Positions 22,601 through 30,015 are shown, counted from the first letter of the stretch. The stretch is 36,758 nt of DNA from CAUZJO01 sp963580245 (GCA_963580245.1 CAUZJO010000027.1:1-36758); one strand, 5' to 3'. Notes: generated from the sequence alone by a model not told the origin. Made by a program: numbers and translations.

Positions 22601-22655
22601 TGCGGACCTTGCGGAGCTAAAACGCGCTTGGAAGTCTACCTTCGCCGGCCTTTGA
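19617..22655 (+). CDS. purL: Phosphoribosylformylglycinamidine synthase, PurS-PurS-PurL fusion
   Basis: A 1012-residue enzyme that makes FGAM from FGAR with ammonia in purine synthesis. Two PurS-like units lie in residues 1-75 and about 85-165 (WEWMIVIGFRPGVTDNVG is the start of the second). A PurL core follows: SEHCKHK with His256, ETHNSPSALEPYGG with His326, GTGLGAELLINVWGYCF, NGAGGLSSSVGEMARG, NFCWPDP, and GKDSMKND at about 790. There is no C-terminal PurQ glutaminase domain, so PurQ must be encoded elsewhere. The ATG at 19617 has GGAG seven bases before it. A GTG at 19554 with a stronger GGAGGT would add 21 unconserved residues. GC-rich codons match its neighbours. Confidence 0.9.
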   Translation: MDAIAISRPVRLEFALRPEAPDARGETAAEAIRAHLGLQVEAVRTRDLFTIDAELDAEALERVRRELTDPVIQVSAEGRLDLDDPPGWEWMIVIGFRPGVTDNVGRTVGAVLADLLGRPLRADEAVYTARAYLLRGGGLSRNHVESIAEGLLANTLIETIEIIDRREAENGSPAATVPRAGGEVETRVEHIGLEGADERLARISAERILSLSLAEMRAIREHFQSIASDPGRIAEGLDANPTDVELETLAQTWSEHCKHKIFAARIDYTDAEGNRRVIDSLFNTYIKAATERVGERIDWLVSVFDDNAGVVSFNDRLDLVYKVETHNSPSALEPYGGAMTGIVGCNRDPLGTGLGAELLINVWGYCFASPFIGPDDLPKGAMHPRRLRDGVHKGVIDGGNQSGIPYGVGWEFFDPRYMAKPMVYCGTVGLLPKRLSDGRRPGERQLARPGDRVVMVGGRIGKDGIHGATFSSEELHEASPVQAVQIGDPITQKKMSDFLIEARDRGLFRALTDNGAGGLSSSVGEMARGPGGAEVDLSRAPLKYAGLQPWEIWLSEAQERMTLAVPPEQLDELSALAARREVELSDLGEFNASGSLHLRYGDLTVGRLQMRFLHEGCPRMELEAEWTPPAFPEPRWPDPADMADLLRRLLQRPNIACREHKCRQYDHEVKGRTVVKPLIGKRRDVPSDATVFLAEYDGREGIVLAHGFNAHYSDLDTHAMAASVVDEAVRRIIAVGGRLDWISGLDNFCWPDPVQSETTPDGRAKLAQLVRACQGLHDTCVAYGVPLISGKDSMKNDSTRGGRKISIPPSLLFSAMGRIDDIGGAVTADAKASGDRVYVLGLTRAELGGSEIAHLLSDEQGLTDESRTVGGRPPRVDAEAALDLYRAVEAATGEGLVRSLHTPTLGGLAAGLAMVAFGGEMGLEVALGGVPADGELTDLELLFSESNSRFIATVAPERAEAFERRLTGLPCAEVGIATDASRLRVVGQGGGEVIDADLAELKRAWKSTFAGL

Positions 22656-22825
22656 TTCGCTCATCCCTGTCTGGTTTTTATGTGGCCCACGCTGAAAACT
22701 TTTGTCTCCATGCAATCTGAAAATTCGACCGTCGATCGCGCAGGCGGCCATATTAGCTTGCTCTGAGGTGAGGTGGGGGCTACCCTGTCTCTCGGGCTAT
22801 GCCTAAAAGACGGAAAAACTGAGCC

Positions 22826-23342
22826 ATGAAGACGTGGGCCCACCAGCCGTATTTCCGTCGGGGACGGCCGCTGCGCGCCGTTCGCCGGATGGCTGCGTGG
22901 TTGATGCTCGGTGTTCTGTTGGTCCACGGGTTCGGTGAGTGCGCGGTACTATCGCTTACCGCCGCCTTTCCCGATGACCTCTCCGCGGGCGATAGGGTGG
23001 TCAGTGACGAGGGGGTTGGCGTTACCGCCCCAAGCCTGGCCGTCAAATGCTCATGCTGCTGCACCGCGAGCTGTCCATTGACCGAGCCGTGTCCCTTGCG
23101 GTGGCACACGGACGCCTGTCGCCAAGTCCTCCGATGGTCCCCTCATTCTGGGCCTGGGTTGCCCGGTCCGTCAGTCCCCGCCGGGGTTTCCCCTCTGGCT
23201 GGGGTTCAGGTTCCTGGCCCCGTCACAAGCTCTGATCGTCGCCGAACCCGAGGCCGTGGCTCAGCCCGCTCCAAATGCGGAAAAGGCTCGGCCTCCCATT
23301 CTATCCATCGATCCACCCCCTCCTCGAACCTTCGCGAGCTAA
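22826..23342 (+). pseudogene. Cys-rich exported protein, reading frame broken (frameshift)
   Basis: The first part (frame of 22826) encodes a positively charged N-terminus, a hydrophobic helix (AAWLMLGVLLVHGFGE) and VKCSCCCTASCPLTEPCPL. After about 23097 this frame becomes Arg/Ser-rich and implausible. The frame starting at positions divisible by three reads CGGTRTPVAKSSDGP, GLGCPVRQSPPGFPLWLGF, APSQALIVAEPEAVAQPAP and PPILSIDPPPPRTFAS, then stops at 23340-23342. This is a believable Cys/Pro-rich end, so the real product is probably about 170 residues with one indel in or near 23085-23105. I cannot tell a sequencing error, a decayed gene or a programmed shift apart. No family was recognised; the Cys cluster suggests metal binding or disulfides. 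The pseudopilin gene lies 118 bp downstream. Confidence 0.55.
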
Positions 23343-23460
23343 GACATCTCGATTCGAGATCCGAACCACGCCTGATGCTGGGACGCGCGCCGCGGCGCAA
23401 CGTATTGCGATATCCCCAGGCGGCTTGACCGTACCCTTTGCTGAATAGGAGGAGTGTCCG

Positions 23461-24135
23461 ATGACAACGAAGATAAAAAAGACCGGGTTTACATTGATCG
23501 AACTGTTAATCGTCGTGGCCATCATCGCGATCTTGGCCGCGATCGCCGTCCCTAACTTTCTCGAGGCGCAGACGCGTTCGAAGGTCTCGCGCGTGAAGGC
23601 CGACATGCGGTCGGTCCGGACCGGCCTGGAGTCATACGCCGTGGATTATCAGAAGTATCCGCCCAACCTGCTGGACGAGCTCGGCCGGACCAACGTGATG
23701 AACATGGCCGACGGGAAAATGCCGTTCGTTCCATACACGCTGACCACGCCCGTGGCGTATATGACCGACGTCCCGCTGGACCATTTCAATCCCCGGATCA
23801 TGATGGACCACACGCATTCATTCATGTACTTCAACCCGCTCAACACGCCCGACGACGCGAATCGCCAGGCCTACCGGGCCGCCGTCGAGGGCTACGCGAT
23901 GATGGAGGCGGGCAAGGTCCATCCCCCCCATTGGGTGCTCGTTTCATCGGGTCCCGACAAGGAACTGGGGACGATGGCCCAGGAAGTCGGCGTGCAGGGC
24001 GATCTGCCGCTTTACATGATCATGACGATGGGCATGGGCGGTGGCATGGGCATGGAGATGAACCACGGCATGCTGCAATACGACCCGACCAACGGGACGG
24101 TGAGCGGCGGCGATATCGTGCGGTTTGGGCCTTGA
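23461..24135 (+). CDS. Type II secretion/type IV pseudopilin with Met-rich tail
   Basis: A 224-residue prepilin. The class III signal KIKKTGFTLIELLIVVA has a Gly9/Phe10 prepilin peptidase cleavage site, the mature Glu5 at residue 14 and a hydrophobic helix to about 30. NFLEAQTRSKVSRVKADMRS and ESYAVDYQKYPP follow. These are typical of the abundant GspG-like pseudopilins of Sumerlaeota, Hydrogenedentota and related phyla. Residues 186-204 contain eight Met in 19 (MIMTMGMGGG, then MGMEMNHGM), and MMDHTHSFMYF lies earlier; both could bind soft metals. AGGAGG about ten bases before the ATG fixes the start. The rest of a secretion system is not in the window. Confidence 0.9.
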   Translation: MTTKIKKTGFTLIELLIVVAIIAILAAIAVPNFLEAQTRSKVSRVKADMRSVRTGLESYAVDYQKYPPNLLDELGRTNVMNMADGKMPFVPYTLTTPVAYMTDVPLDHFNPRIMMDHTHSFMYFNPLNTPDDANRQAYRAAVEGYAMMEAGKVHPPHWVLVSSGPDKELGTMAQEVGVQGDLPLYMIMTMGMGGGMGMEMNHGMLQYDPTNGTVSGGDIVRFGP

Positions 24136-24137
24136 GC

Positions 24138-24160
24138 CGCCGCGCCGTTTCATCGCGGCG
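24138..24160. terminator. GC-rich hairpin between convergent genes
   Basis: CGCCGCG (24138-24144) pairs with CGCGGCG (24154-24160) around CCGTTTCAT. It begins two bases after the pseudopilin stop and ends nine bases before the stop of the convergent gene. There is no clean T run on either side, so termination is only likely by position. Confidence 0.35.
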
Positions 24161-24169
24161 CCCTTGGGT

Positions 24170-25294
24170 TTATGCGGAAGGCGCGCCGGTCTCCGGGGAC
24201 GCTTGGGCAAGGCCCTTCTCGCTTCCGCATGATTCGCAGTATGGAAGCAGCGCATGGCGGACCGAGTCGCAGCTTTCGCATTTTTCGTAGAGCTTCTCGC
24301 CGCATGAGGGGCAGGTGTAGGGTTGCTCGTCTTGCGGCTCGGAAGTCGCTGGACCGGGCGTCGGGCCGCGGGGGCCTTTGGGGGTCCAGGTGGCGTGTTT
24401 GAGCGGGCCACGCAGGATCGGGTGTTGGCAGATCGGGCAGACGTGGCGACCGTAGGCCGAGCGGTACTGTTTGATCAGCCAGCCGAGCTTGGGCGACGTG
24501 GCCGTGCGGATCATCTGGATGAGGAACGCCAGGACGATCACGATCCCCACGGCGATGGCGATGTACTTGAAGAACTCGGCGGGGAAATGCTTGTGCATGA
24601 CCAGCGCGAGCCGCCAGCACGTCGCAATCAGGATCGCGTTGAGAATCGGGGCATGGGGGCTTGTCCTCTTTTTCATGACCATGACCGCCGCGATCAGGGT
24701 TAGCGGCAGGAGAAAGAGCAGTTTCAGCGCCGCCACCTTGAACCGATGGCGCTTGCGGAGTTTATTGATCTCCGTATTGGCTGGCTCCCGGCTCTTTTTG
24801 ATCTCCTCTTCGAGGCCCCTGACCTGTTCCTGAAGATCACGTTGACGTTGGCTTAAGCCCGCGATCTGTTCGTTGGCTTCTTGGAACTTCTTCTGGTTGG
24901 CGAGAAAGAGGCTCTCGCTTGCGGCGAGGGCCTGGACTTCGGCCGGCGACGGCTTGACCTCGTTCTCGAGGTTGAAGCGATGCATCTCCAGGAGCTGGTT
25001 CATCGTCTCGCGCGAACTCTCGGCGCTCCCGCGAAGGATTTGCTGGATTTCCCGCTGGTTCTTGATCCGTCTTTCGATATCCTCGTTTTCCGCGCGCAGG
25101 TCTTTGACCTGCGCGGTCTTCTGCTGATCAACGTATTGCTTCTTGACTTCGGCGTAGTCGGGATGCTCGATATCGCCGATGTCCTTGAGCACGAATCCGA
25201 GCAGCCCAAACAGCAACAACGTCAACAGCGCGCCCAACGCAAGGATGAAGGAACGATGCAGGCGCGAACCGCTTTGTCTCGCGTTCCGAGTCAT
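24170..25294 (-). CDS. Membrane protein with coiled coil and double zinc ribbon
   Basis: A 374-residue protein, not recognised as a named family. Segment order: a basic N-terminus; a membrane helix (about 15-37, FILALGALLTLLLFGLLGFV); a long coiled coil (about 50-205, rich in Gln, Glu, Lys and Arg) with QEANEQIAGLSQRQRDLQEQ; three more hydrophobic helices (about 210-290, including YIAIAVGIVIVLAFLI); then a cytoplasmic-like tail. The tail has four CxxC pairs at about 286/289, 328/331, 339/342 and 353/356 (CPIC, CPSC, CESC, CESC), a double zinc-ribbon pattern. A zinc-binding adaptor or membrane scaffold is plausible. The start at 25294 is chosen for a GGAGGG upstream and because the long N-terminal extension is not protein-like. 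It may be last in an operon with the RraA and GH2 genes. Confidence 0.75.
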   Translation of the reverse strand: MTRNARQSGSRLHRSFILALGALLTLLLFGLLGFVLKDIGDIEHPDYAEVKKQYVDQQKTAQVKDLRAENEDIERRIKNQREIQQILRGSAESSRETMNQLLEMHRFNLENEVKPSPAEVQALAASESLFLANQKKFQEANEQIAGLSQRQRDLQEQVRGLEEEIKKSREPANTEINKLRKRHRFKVAALKLLFLLPLTLIAAVMVMKKRTSPHAPILNAILIATCWRLALVMHKHFPAEFFKYIAIAVGIVIVLAFLIQMIRTATSPKLGWLIKQYRSAYGRHVCPICQHPILRGPLKHATWTPKGPRGPTPGPATSEPQDEQPYTCPSCGEKLYEKCESCDSVRHALLPYCESCGSEKGLAQASPETGAPSA

Positions 25295-25379
25295 TGGAAG
25301 GTCCCTCCCCAAACGAAGGGTGTGGGAAGCCCGGGATCTAGGGCTACCGCGTGGAAATCGCGCCGCCGAGCCGAACCCT

Positions 25380-26018
25380 TTATGGATTGCCGCCGGGCGG
25401 TTGGGGGGATTGGAGGCCCAATAGTTCGACGGTGGTTCGACCCTGCCTGAGGCCGCGTCGGACGTCGGCTTCACGTTCTTCGCGCCGGCGCGCCGCGTTG
25501 ACGGCCTCTTCCATCCGACCCGGTTCGAGGACGACCGCCCCATCCTCATCGGCCACAATTACGTCACCGGGGTTGACCGTGACCCCGCACAAGCCGATGG
25601 GTTCGTTGACCCGGCCGGGCTGCTCCTTGGCCATCGCGCGAATCGAAATGCCGCCATAGAGAACCGGCACGCCCAGCTCCCGGATGGCGCGTGAATCGCG
25701 GATGGCGCCGTCGGTGATGATGCCCGCGATGCCGCGACCCTTGGCGGCCAGCGCCATGAGGTCGCCGATGACCGCCCGACTCCGGTCCGCTCCCGTGGCG
25801 ATCACGAGGACGACGCCCTTGGGCACCTCGGCGAGCGCCAGATGGACGGCCAAATTGTGGCCCGGATCAATGGCCACCGGAAACGCCGGCCCCGCCATGT
25901 GCAAGGGCGTGAACAACGGATGGAGGCCGGGATCGAAAACACTGGGAGCCGGGACGACCGACCCGATCGTGGCCGAAGTGAAGTCCGACAGTTGAAGTGT
26001 CGTATCGCCCGTCATCAT
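25380..26018 (-). CDS. RraA-family protein, probable 2-oxoacid aldolase/decarboxylase
   Basis: A 212-residue RraA-like protein. The family holds HMG/CHA aldolases, oxaloacetate decarboxylases and the RNase E regulator RraA. GDLMALAAKGRGIAGIITDG and AIRDSRAIRELGVPVLY (residues about 85-115, with the substrate-binding Arg107 and metal-binding Asp108) and VTVNPGDVIVADEDGAVVL are diagnostic. The Arg-Asp pair is kept, so metal-dependent aldolase activity is likelier than RNase regulation. The start at 26018 follows GAAAGG; an in-frame ATG at 26045 is also possible. It lies 66 bp after the GH2 gene and 85 bp before the zinc-ribbon gene on the same strand. A role in breaking down sugar-derived 2-oxoacids is inference. 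Confidence 0.85.
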   Translation of the reverse strand: MMTGDTTLQLSDFTSATIGSVVPAPSVFDPGLHPLFTPLHMAGPAFPVAIDPGHNLAVHLALAEVPKGVVLVIATGADRSRAVIGDLMALAAKGRGIAGIITDGAIRDSRAIRELGVPVLYGGISIRAMAKEQPGRVNEPIGLCGVTVNPGDVIVADEDGAVVLEPGRMEEAVNAARRREEREADVRRGLRQGRTTVELLGLQSPQPPGGNP

Positions 26019-26084
26019 ACTCAGCCTTTCGCAATCGGTGTTCATCGTCAGTTCCCGGCGGGGCCGGGCGTCCGGTGCGGCGAG

Positions 26085-29069
26085 TTATTCGAGCCGAAAC
26101 TCCGCGCCGGGCGTGAAATCAGTGTGCGCGTAATCGATCATCCCGTGCAGGATGAGGGCGGCGACCGGGTCGTCGAGCATCGGGAGCGATAGGTTGAAGG
26201 TCGAGATGAGCAGCCGCCCCTCGCCGCAACGGAATTGCATCAGCGTGGCGCTGATCTCGGTCCACGAAGTGTTCGCCATCGAGTCGCGCGGGATGGAACG
26301 GAACAAGTTGCCGTGCGCGCCGGCCAGCACGTCATTCCAGTTCTCGGATTTGACGCCGCCGATCACGCGCTCGGGCCAGGCCTTCTTAAACGGCCAGACG
26401 TAAGGGTTCTCGAACTTCACGCTGTCGAAGACCCCCAGCCCCTTGCGCGCGTAAAATGAATCGCTGTGACCGCCCTGAAACTTGCGACCGAGAAACAGGT
26501 CGTTCCTGGCCAACAGGTTTTCGATGGGCAGGATTCTCGGAAGGGTCCGGCGTTCCCAGTAATCGCTCTCGCGGTTGATCAGCATGATCGCCGTTCCCCC
26601 TTGATTCACATAATCCTGGACCGCCGCGTCGAAATTCTGTGGGCCGACCAGGACCACGGGTTTGGGGTCCGCGTCGAGACCCACGGGCTCATACCCCAAT
26701 AGCGAGAAACGGTGGGATTCGAGGCCGTGCACGGCGATCCGTTTGTTCTTGGTCGCCCGCCGAACCTTGCGCGGATAGATCCAGGCGCGCTCATAGTTCT
26801 CCGAGACCGTTTTGCCCTCACCGGTCACCAGCCGCGCGTAGAGCCGCCGCTCCGAGGAATCCTGGACCTCGGGCAGTCGCACGGCGATATCGCCCACGCG
26901 CTTGACGTGACCACGGGGCAGCGTCACGCCGGAGATCTCACCGCGCAGGTCCGAGCCCTCCAGCCACCAGACCACCTTGGCGTCTTCGAGGTCCTCCGCG
27001 CCGAAATGCGAGACGTAAACGCTCGCGTAGAGGTTTTCCCCCTCCCAATAGTTCTTGCGCGTCTCATCAATGATGACGAGGTCCTGGGTCCAGATCTTCG
27101 CCAGTTCGTCACCGTACACCTTGATGTCCTTGTAAAAGTCGATCTCTCCGACGGGGTGGGGCGCCGAATCGAAGAGCCAGGCGACAAACCCCGATAGTTC
27201 GGGATTCATCCGCATGACCTGGGTCTGGTCCTTCAACCCCCAGTAGTGGTACCAATCACTCGCCTCGACGTATCCGTCCCAGCCGCCGTAGATCTGGTCG
27301 ATGTGCCAACTGTCGAAGCGCTCCTCGAATCCGATCAGGTCCCACTGCGCCGGCATGGCCGACTTGGTCTGCCTCGCCTGGAACCACCACGGCTCCTCGC
27401 CGCCCCACTTCTCCTTGATCTTCTTGATGTTGTAGACATAGGGCGAGGGCGCGAACTCGGTCACCAACACGGGTTGTTCGACCCAGCGGATCTGGGACCA
27501 GATCTCACGCGAGGTCGCGGGGTAGCGCGCCTCGCCGCCCTCGGCGAAAAACGTCGGGAACCCGGGATACGAATGCACGTCCTCGATGTCGGACTTGCCG
27601 TGATTGCCGATGTAGTTGAGTTCGTTCAGGTAGGCTCCGCCGGCGTTGTCCAGAACGAACCGTGTCCCATCGAGAACCTTGATATGGTCATAGAGCTTGC
27701 CCGCGATCGTCTGGAACTCCATCGGCCCCAGTCCGAACGACTCATTAAACAATTCCCACACCGCCATCGAGGCATGGTTGCGGTCGCGCAGCACGACCCG
27801 CGCCCACTTGTCCTTGTAGCGTCTAAAACCATCTTCCCCACCGATCCCCTCGGTGGGGGTCCACGGGCCGCCTTGCATGATCAACACGCCCATGCGGTCG
27901 GCCCAATACATGAACCGCGGGTGCATCGGCCGCAGCGGGACGCGCAGGAAGTTGACCCCCAGCGACTTGGCCTTGGCGATGTCGCTTTGGATTTGCTCGT
28001 CGGTCGGGTAGGCATATGGGGGCGGCTCGTGCCAATTGACGTCAACCGCGCCGCCGAACGGCCCCGGGTCGGCCCCGCCCCCGACGATGTAGATGGGTTT
28101 GTCGTTGAGCAGTATCCGGCCTTCGTGCGTCGAGAGCTTGCGCATCCCGAAATCAATGGCGGCCGTATCCAACCGCCGGCCCGCGCCGTCCGTTAAACTA
28201 ACCTCGGCGCGATAGAGATGGGGATGATCGATGTCCCATAGCCTCGGTTCAGGGATTTCGACGATCAGTTCTTGCTCCACGAATAGGCCCGCCGATTCTT
28301 CCGGCAGCCGCATCGTGGCCTGGATTTCGTGACGGACCCCCTCGGGGCCGATCACGGAGACATCGAGCATCAGTCCCTCATTCGCAAGCTCTTGGGTCGC
28401 ATAAACGGCCACGCGGGCCTTGGCTTGCGAGTGATCGATATCGGGCACCATGAAGATACTGGAGACAAAGCTCTTTCCGGTCGCCTCGATCCATACGTCA
28501 CGCCACAGGCCGCTGATGCGGACCAGCGAATGCGTGTCCATGAAGAAGCTGGTTCCCTTGGGGGGATCGGTGACCTCGATCGTGATCGTGTTCTCCGCGC
28601 CGACGTTGACCAGTTCCGTGATGTCGAGCAGGAAGGGGGCCTGGGCGCCGTCGGTCTTACCCGCCGGTCGACCGTTGACCCAGACGGCGCCGTAATTGTC
28701 GATGCCATGAAACCCCACGGCGATCCGCTTGTCCGCGAATTCCGCGGGAATCGAGAAGCGCCGCTCATACCAGCCCGTTCCCGTGTAGTCGCGCAAGCTC
28801 TCGTCGGCCAACTGCCAGGGCAGGGGGACGCGGATGGTCAGCTCGTCGACCTTGGCGCCGTTCATCCAGCCCTCGGCAATCCCCACTTGCTCGGGGTCGC
28901 GCCGAAACCGCCAGGGACCGTTCAGATCGATGATGTGGTCCCGCTCCAGGCCGACCATGACCTTGTCGGGATGCTCCACCGACCCAACGGCCCCGGCCGG
29001 GGGAGAAACCAGCGGGTAAAGAAGCAGGAACAACGCCAAACAGCGCGTCGAATTGGCATGACGAATCAT
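26085..29069 (-). CDS. Secreted glycoside hydrolase family 2 protein
   Basis: A 994-residue GH2 enzyme, the family of beta-galactosidase, glucuronidase and mannosidase. A Sec signal (LALFLLLYPLVSPPAGA) covers about residues 1-27. The sugar-binding jelly roll carries DLNGPWRFRRDP, GWYERRFSIP, GVWVNG-like AVWVNGRPAG and LVRISGLWRDVWIEAT. An Ig-like domain follows, then the TIM barrel with NFLRVPLRPMHPRFMYWADRMG. WELFNES gives the acid/base Glu443 (after Asn442) and LVTEFAPSP the nucleophile Glu538. After about 700 there are further beta domains and a Rossmann-like stretch (KPVVLVGPQNFDAAVQDYV) like the class I glutamine amidotransferase-like domains of beta-galactosidases. Substrate not predictable. 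The ATG at 29069 has GAGG ten bases upstream. Confidence 0.88.
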   Translation of the reverse strand: MIRHANSTRCLALFLLLYPLVSPPAGAVGSVEHPDKVMVGLERDHIIDLNGPWRFRRDPEQVGIAEGWMNGAKVDELTIRVPLPWQLADESLRDYTGTGWYERRFSIPAEFADKRIAVGFHGIDNYGAVWVNGRPAGKTDGAQAPFLLDITELVNVGAENTITIEVTDPPKGTSFFMDTHSLVRISGLWRDVWIEATGKSFVSSIFMVPDIDHSQAKARVAVYATQELANEGLMLDVSVIGPEGVRHEIQATMRLPEESAGLFVEQELIVEIPEPRLWDIDHPHLYRAEVSLTDGAGRRLDTAAIDFGMRKLSTHEGRILLNDKPIYIVGGGADPGPFGGAVDVNWHEPPPYAYPTDEQIQSDIAKAKSLGVNFLRVPLRPMHPRFMYWADRMGVLIMQGGPWTPTEGIGGEDGFRRYKDKWARVVLRDRNHASMAVWELFNESFGLGPMEFQTIAGKLYDHIKVLDGTRFVLDNAGGAYLNELNYIGNHGKSDIEDVHSYPGFPTFFAEGGEARYPATSREIWSQIRWVEQPVLVTEFAPSPYVYNIKKIKEKWGGEEPWWFQARQTKSAMPAQWDLIGFEERFDSWHIDQIYGGWDGYVEASDWYHYWGLKDQTQVMRMNPELSGFVAWLFDSAPHPVGEIDFYKDIKVYGDELAKIWTQDLVIIDETRKNYWEGENLYASVYVSHFGAEDLEDAKVVWWLEGSDLRGEISGVTLPRGHVKRVGDIAVRLPEVQDSSERRLYARLVTGEGKTVSENYERAWIYPRKVRRATKNKRIAVHGLESHRFSLLGYEPVGLDADPKPVVLVGPQNFDAAVQDYVNQGGTAIMLINRESDYWERRTLPRILPIENLLARNDLFLGRKFQGGHSDSFYARKGLGVFDSVKFENPYVWPFKKAWPERVIGGVKSENWNDVLAGAHGNLFRSIPRDSMANTSWTEISATLMQFRCGEGRLLISTFNLSLPMLDDPVAALILHGMIDYAHTDFTPGAEFRLE

Positions 29070-29598
29070 AATTTGGAACCTCGCTCGAAATTATCGGAAT
29101 TAAACGCTTTCTTGCAGCTCCCTTTAGAGGAGCCGTAATCGTATCCATGCCGCACCGGCTTGTCAATTGCCGGCCGAGGACCGCCGGCCTCGCCGCAATA
29201 CGGCCTTTGGGGAGGCGGGGGAAAGAGGGACTTAAGGGAACCTCTAAAAACACGGTTTGCAGTCGTCCCTACGGGACTCCAATTCGTTATCGGTTTGATT
29301 TCCCGCCACTTGCGTGGCGGGCTGAAAGCAATCGTCCCTGCCGGGACTGAATTTTTAGAGGTGCCTTGTATAAGTCCAAGACAGGCCCCTTACGGCTTTT
29401 TGAGGATGACGATGAGTTCGGGCGAGGTGTCCTCTGATGGCTTTTTCGGATGGGGGGAATTCGACATTTTGTGATTCACGACGCGTTGGTTGCCGCATTT
29501 TCGGCGCGGGGGCAATCGTTCCTGACCGATGCCCCGCTCCGTCAAAACCTTAAGGGGACCGTATTGACCCTAAGCCCTGAACCCTCTCCCCTCTCCCC
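29070..29598. other. Intergenic region without a gene, contains repeat element
   Basis: No coding sequence is convincing. Near 29105-29135 there is CTCCCTTTAGAGGAGCC, and at 29241-29361 the inverted-repeat element described separately. A second segment, about 29385-29570, ends in AAGGGGACCGTATTGACCC, resembling flanks of mobile DNA, but I cannot assign it. The region lies between the promoter side of the GH2 gene and the end of the YjbQ gene. Confidence 0.5.
29241..29361. repeat. Palindromic repeat element, MITE- or REP-like
   Basis: The 10-bp outer arms CCTCTAAAAA (29241-29250) and TTTTTAGAGG (29352-29361) are perfect inverted repeats. Between them are three hairpins: GTCCCTACGGGAC (about 29264-29276), CCCGCCACTTGCGTGGCGGG (about 29302-29321) and GTCCCTGCCGGGAC (about 29333-29346). 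The first and last are near copies of each other. No open frame spans it. This looks like a small non-autonomous element or a folded RNA; copy number elsewhere would decide. Confidence 0.55.
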
Positions 29599-30015
29599 TC
29601 ACTCCCCAACCACCGTCACGACCACCCTCCGCTCACGAGGTTTGATGTCGCATTCGAGGTGGAATATCTGCTGCCATGTCCCCAGGACCGGGGCGCCGGC
29701 GCTGATGGGGACGGTCAGGCCAGGACCCATCAGGGTGGCCTGGAGGTGGGAGTGGCCGTTGCCGTCGCCCCAGGCCCGTTCGTGGCCGTAATCGCGGCTG
29801 GGTGGCATGAGCTTATCGAGGATTTCGGGCATATCGCGCTCGAGCCCCGGCTCGAACTCGATGGTCCCGACCGTCGCCGTCGAGCCGACGTTGAACACGT
29901 GCGCCAGGCCGGTGCGGATGCCCGAGGCGCGAATCACGCCCGCCACCTCGCCGGTGATGTCGTGCATATCGCGATGCCCGCTCGTGCGCACGCTGATCTG
30001 GTCCTGATGGATCAT
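29599..30015 (-). CDS. yjbQ: YjbQ family (UPF0047) protein, secondary thiamine-phosphate synthase-like
   Basis: A 138-residue protein of the YjbQ/UPF0047 family, some members of which have weak thiamine-phosphate synthase activity. The C-terminal half has the conserved GDGNGHSHLQATLMGPG, with the putative metal site His residues, followed by VLGTWQQIFHLECD. TGLAHVFNVGSTATVGTIEFEPG is the family mid-part. MIHQDQISVRT at 30015 is the start because the ATG overlaps the stop of the upstream fusion gene by four bases (ATGA). Translational coupling to a lipid-metabolism gene is unexpected and its meaning unknown. Confidence 0.88.
   Translation of the reverse strand: MIHQDQISVRTSGHRDMHDITGEVAGVIRASGIRTGLAHVFNVGSTATVGTIEFEPGLERDMPEILDKLMPPSRDYGHERAWGDGNGHSHLQATLMGPGLTVPISAGAPVLGTWQQIFHLECDIKPRERRVVVTVVGE

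Noticed and set aside
27246..28196. A 316-codon plus-strand frame
   Set aside because: It is antisense to the GH2 gene, with composition typical of a shadow.
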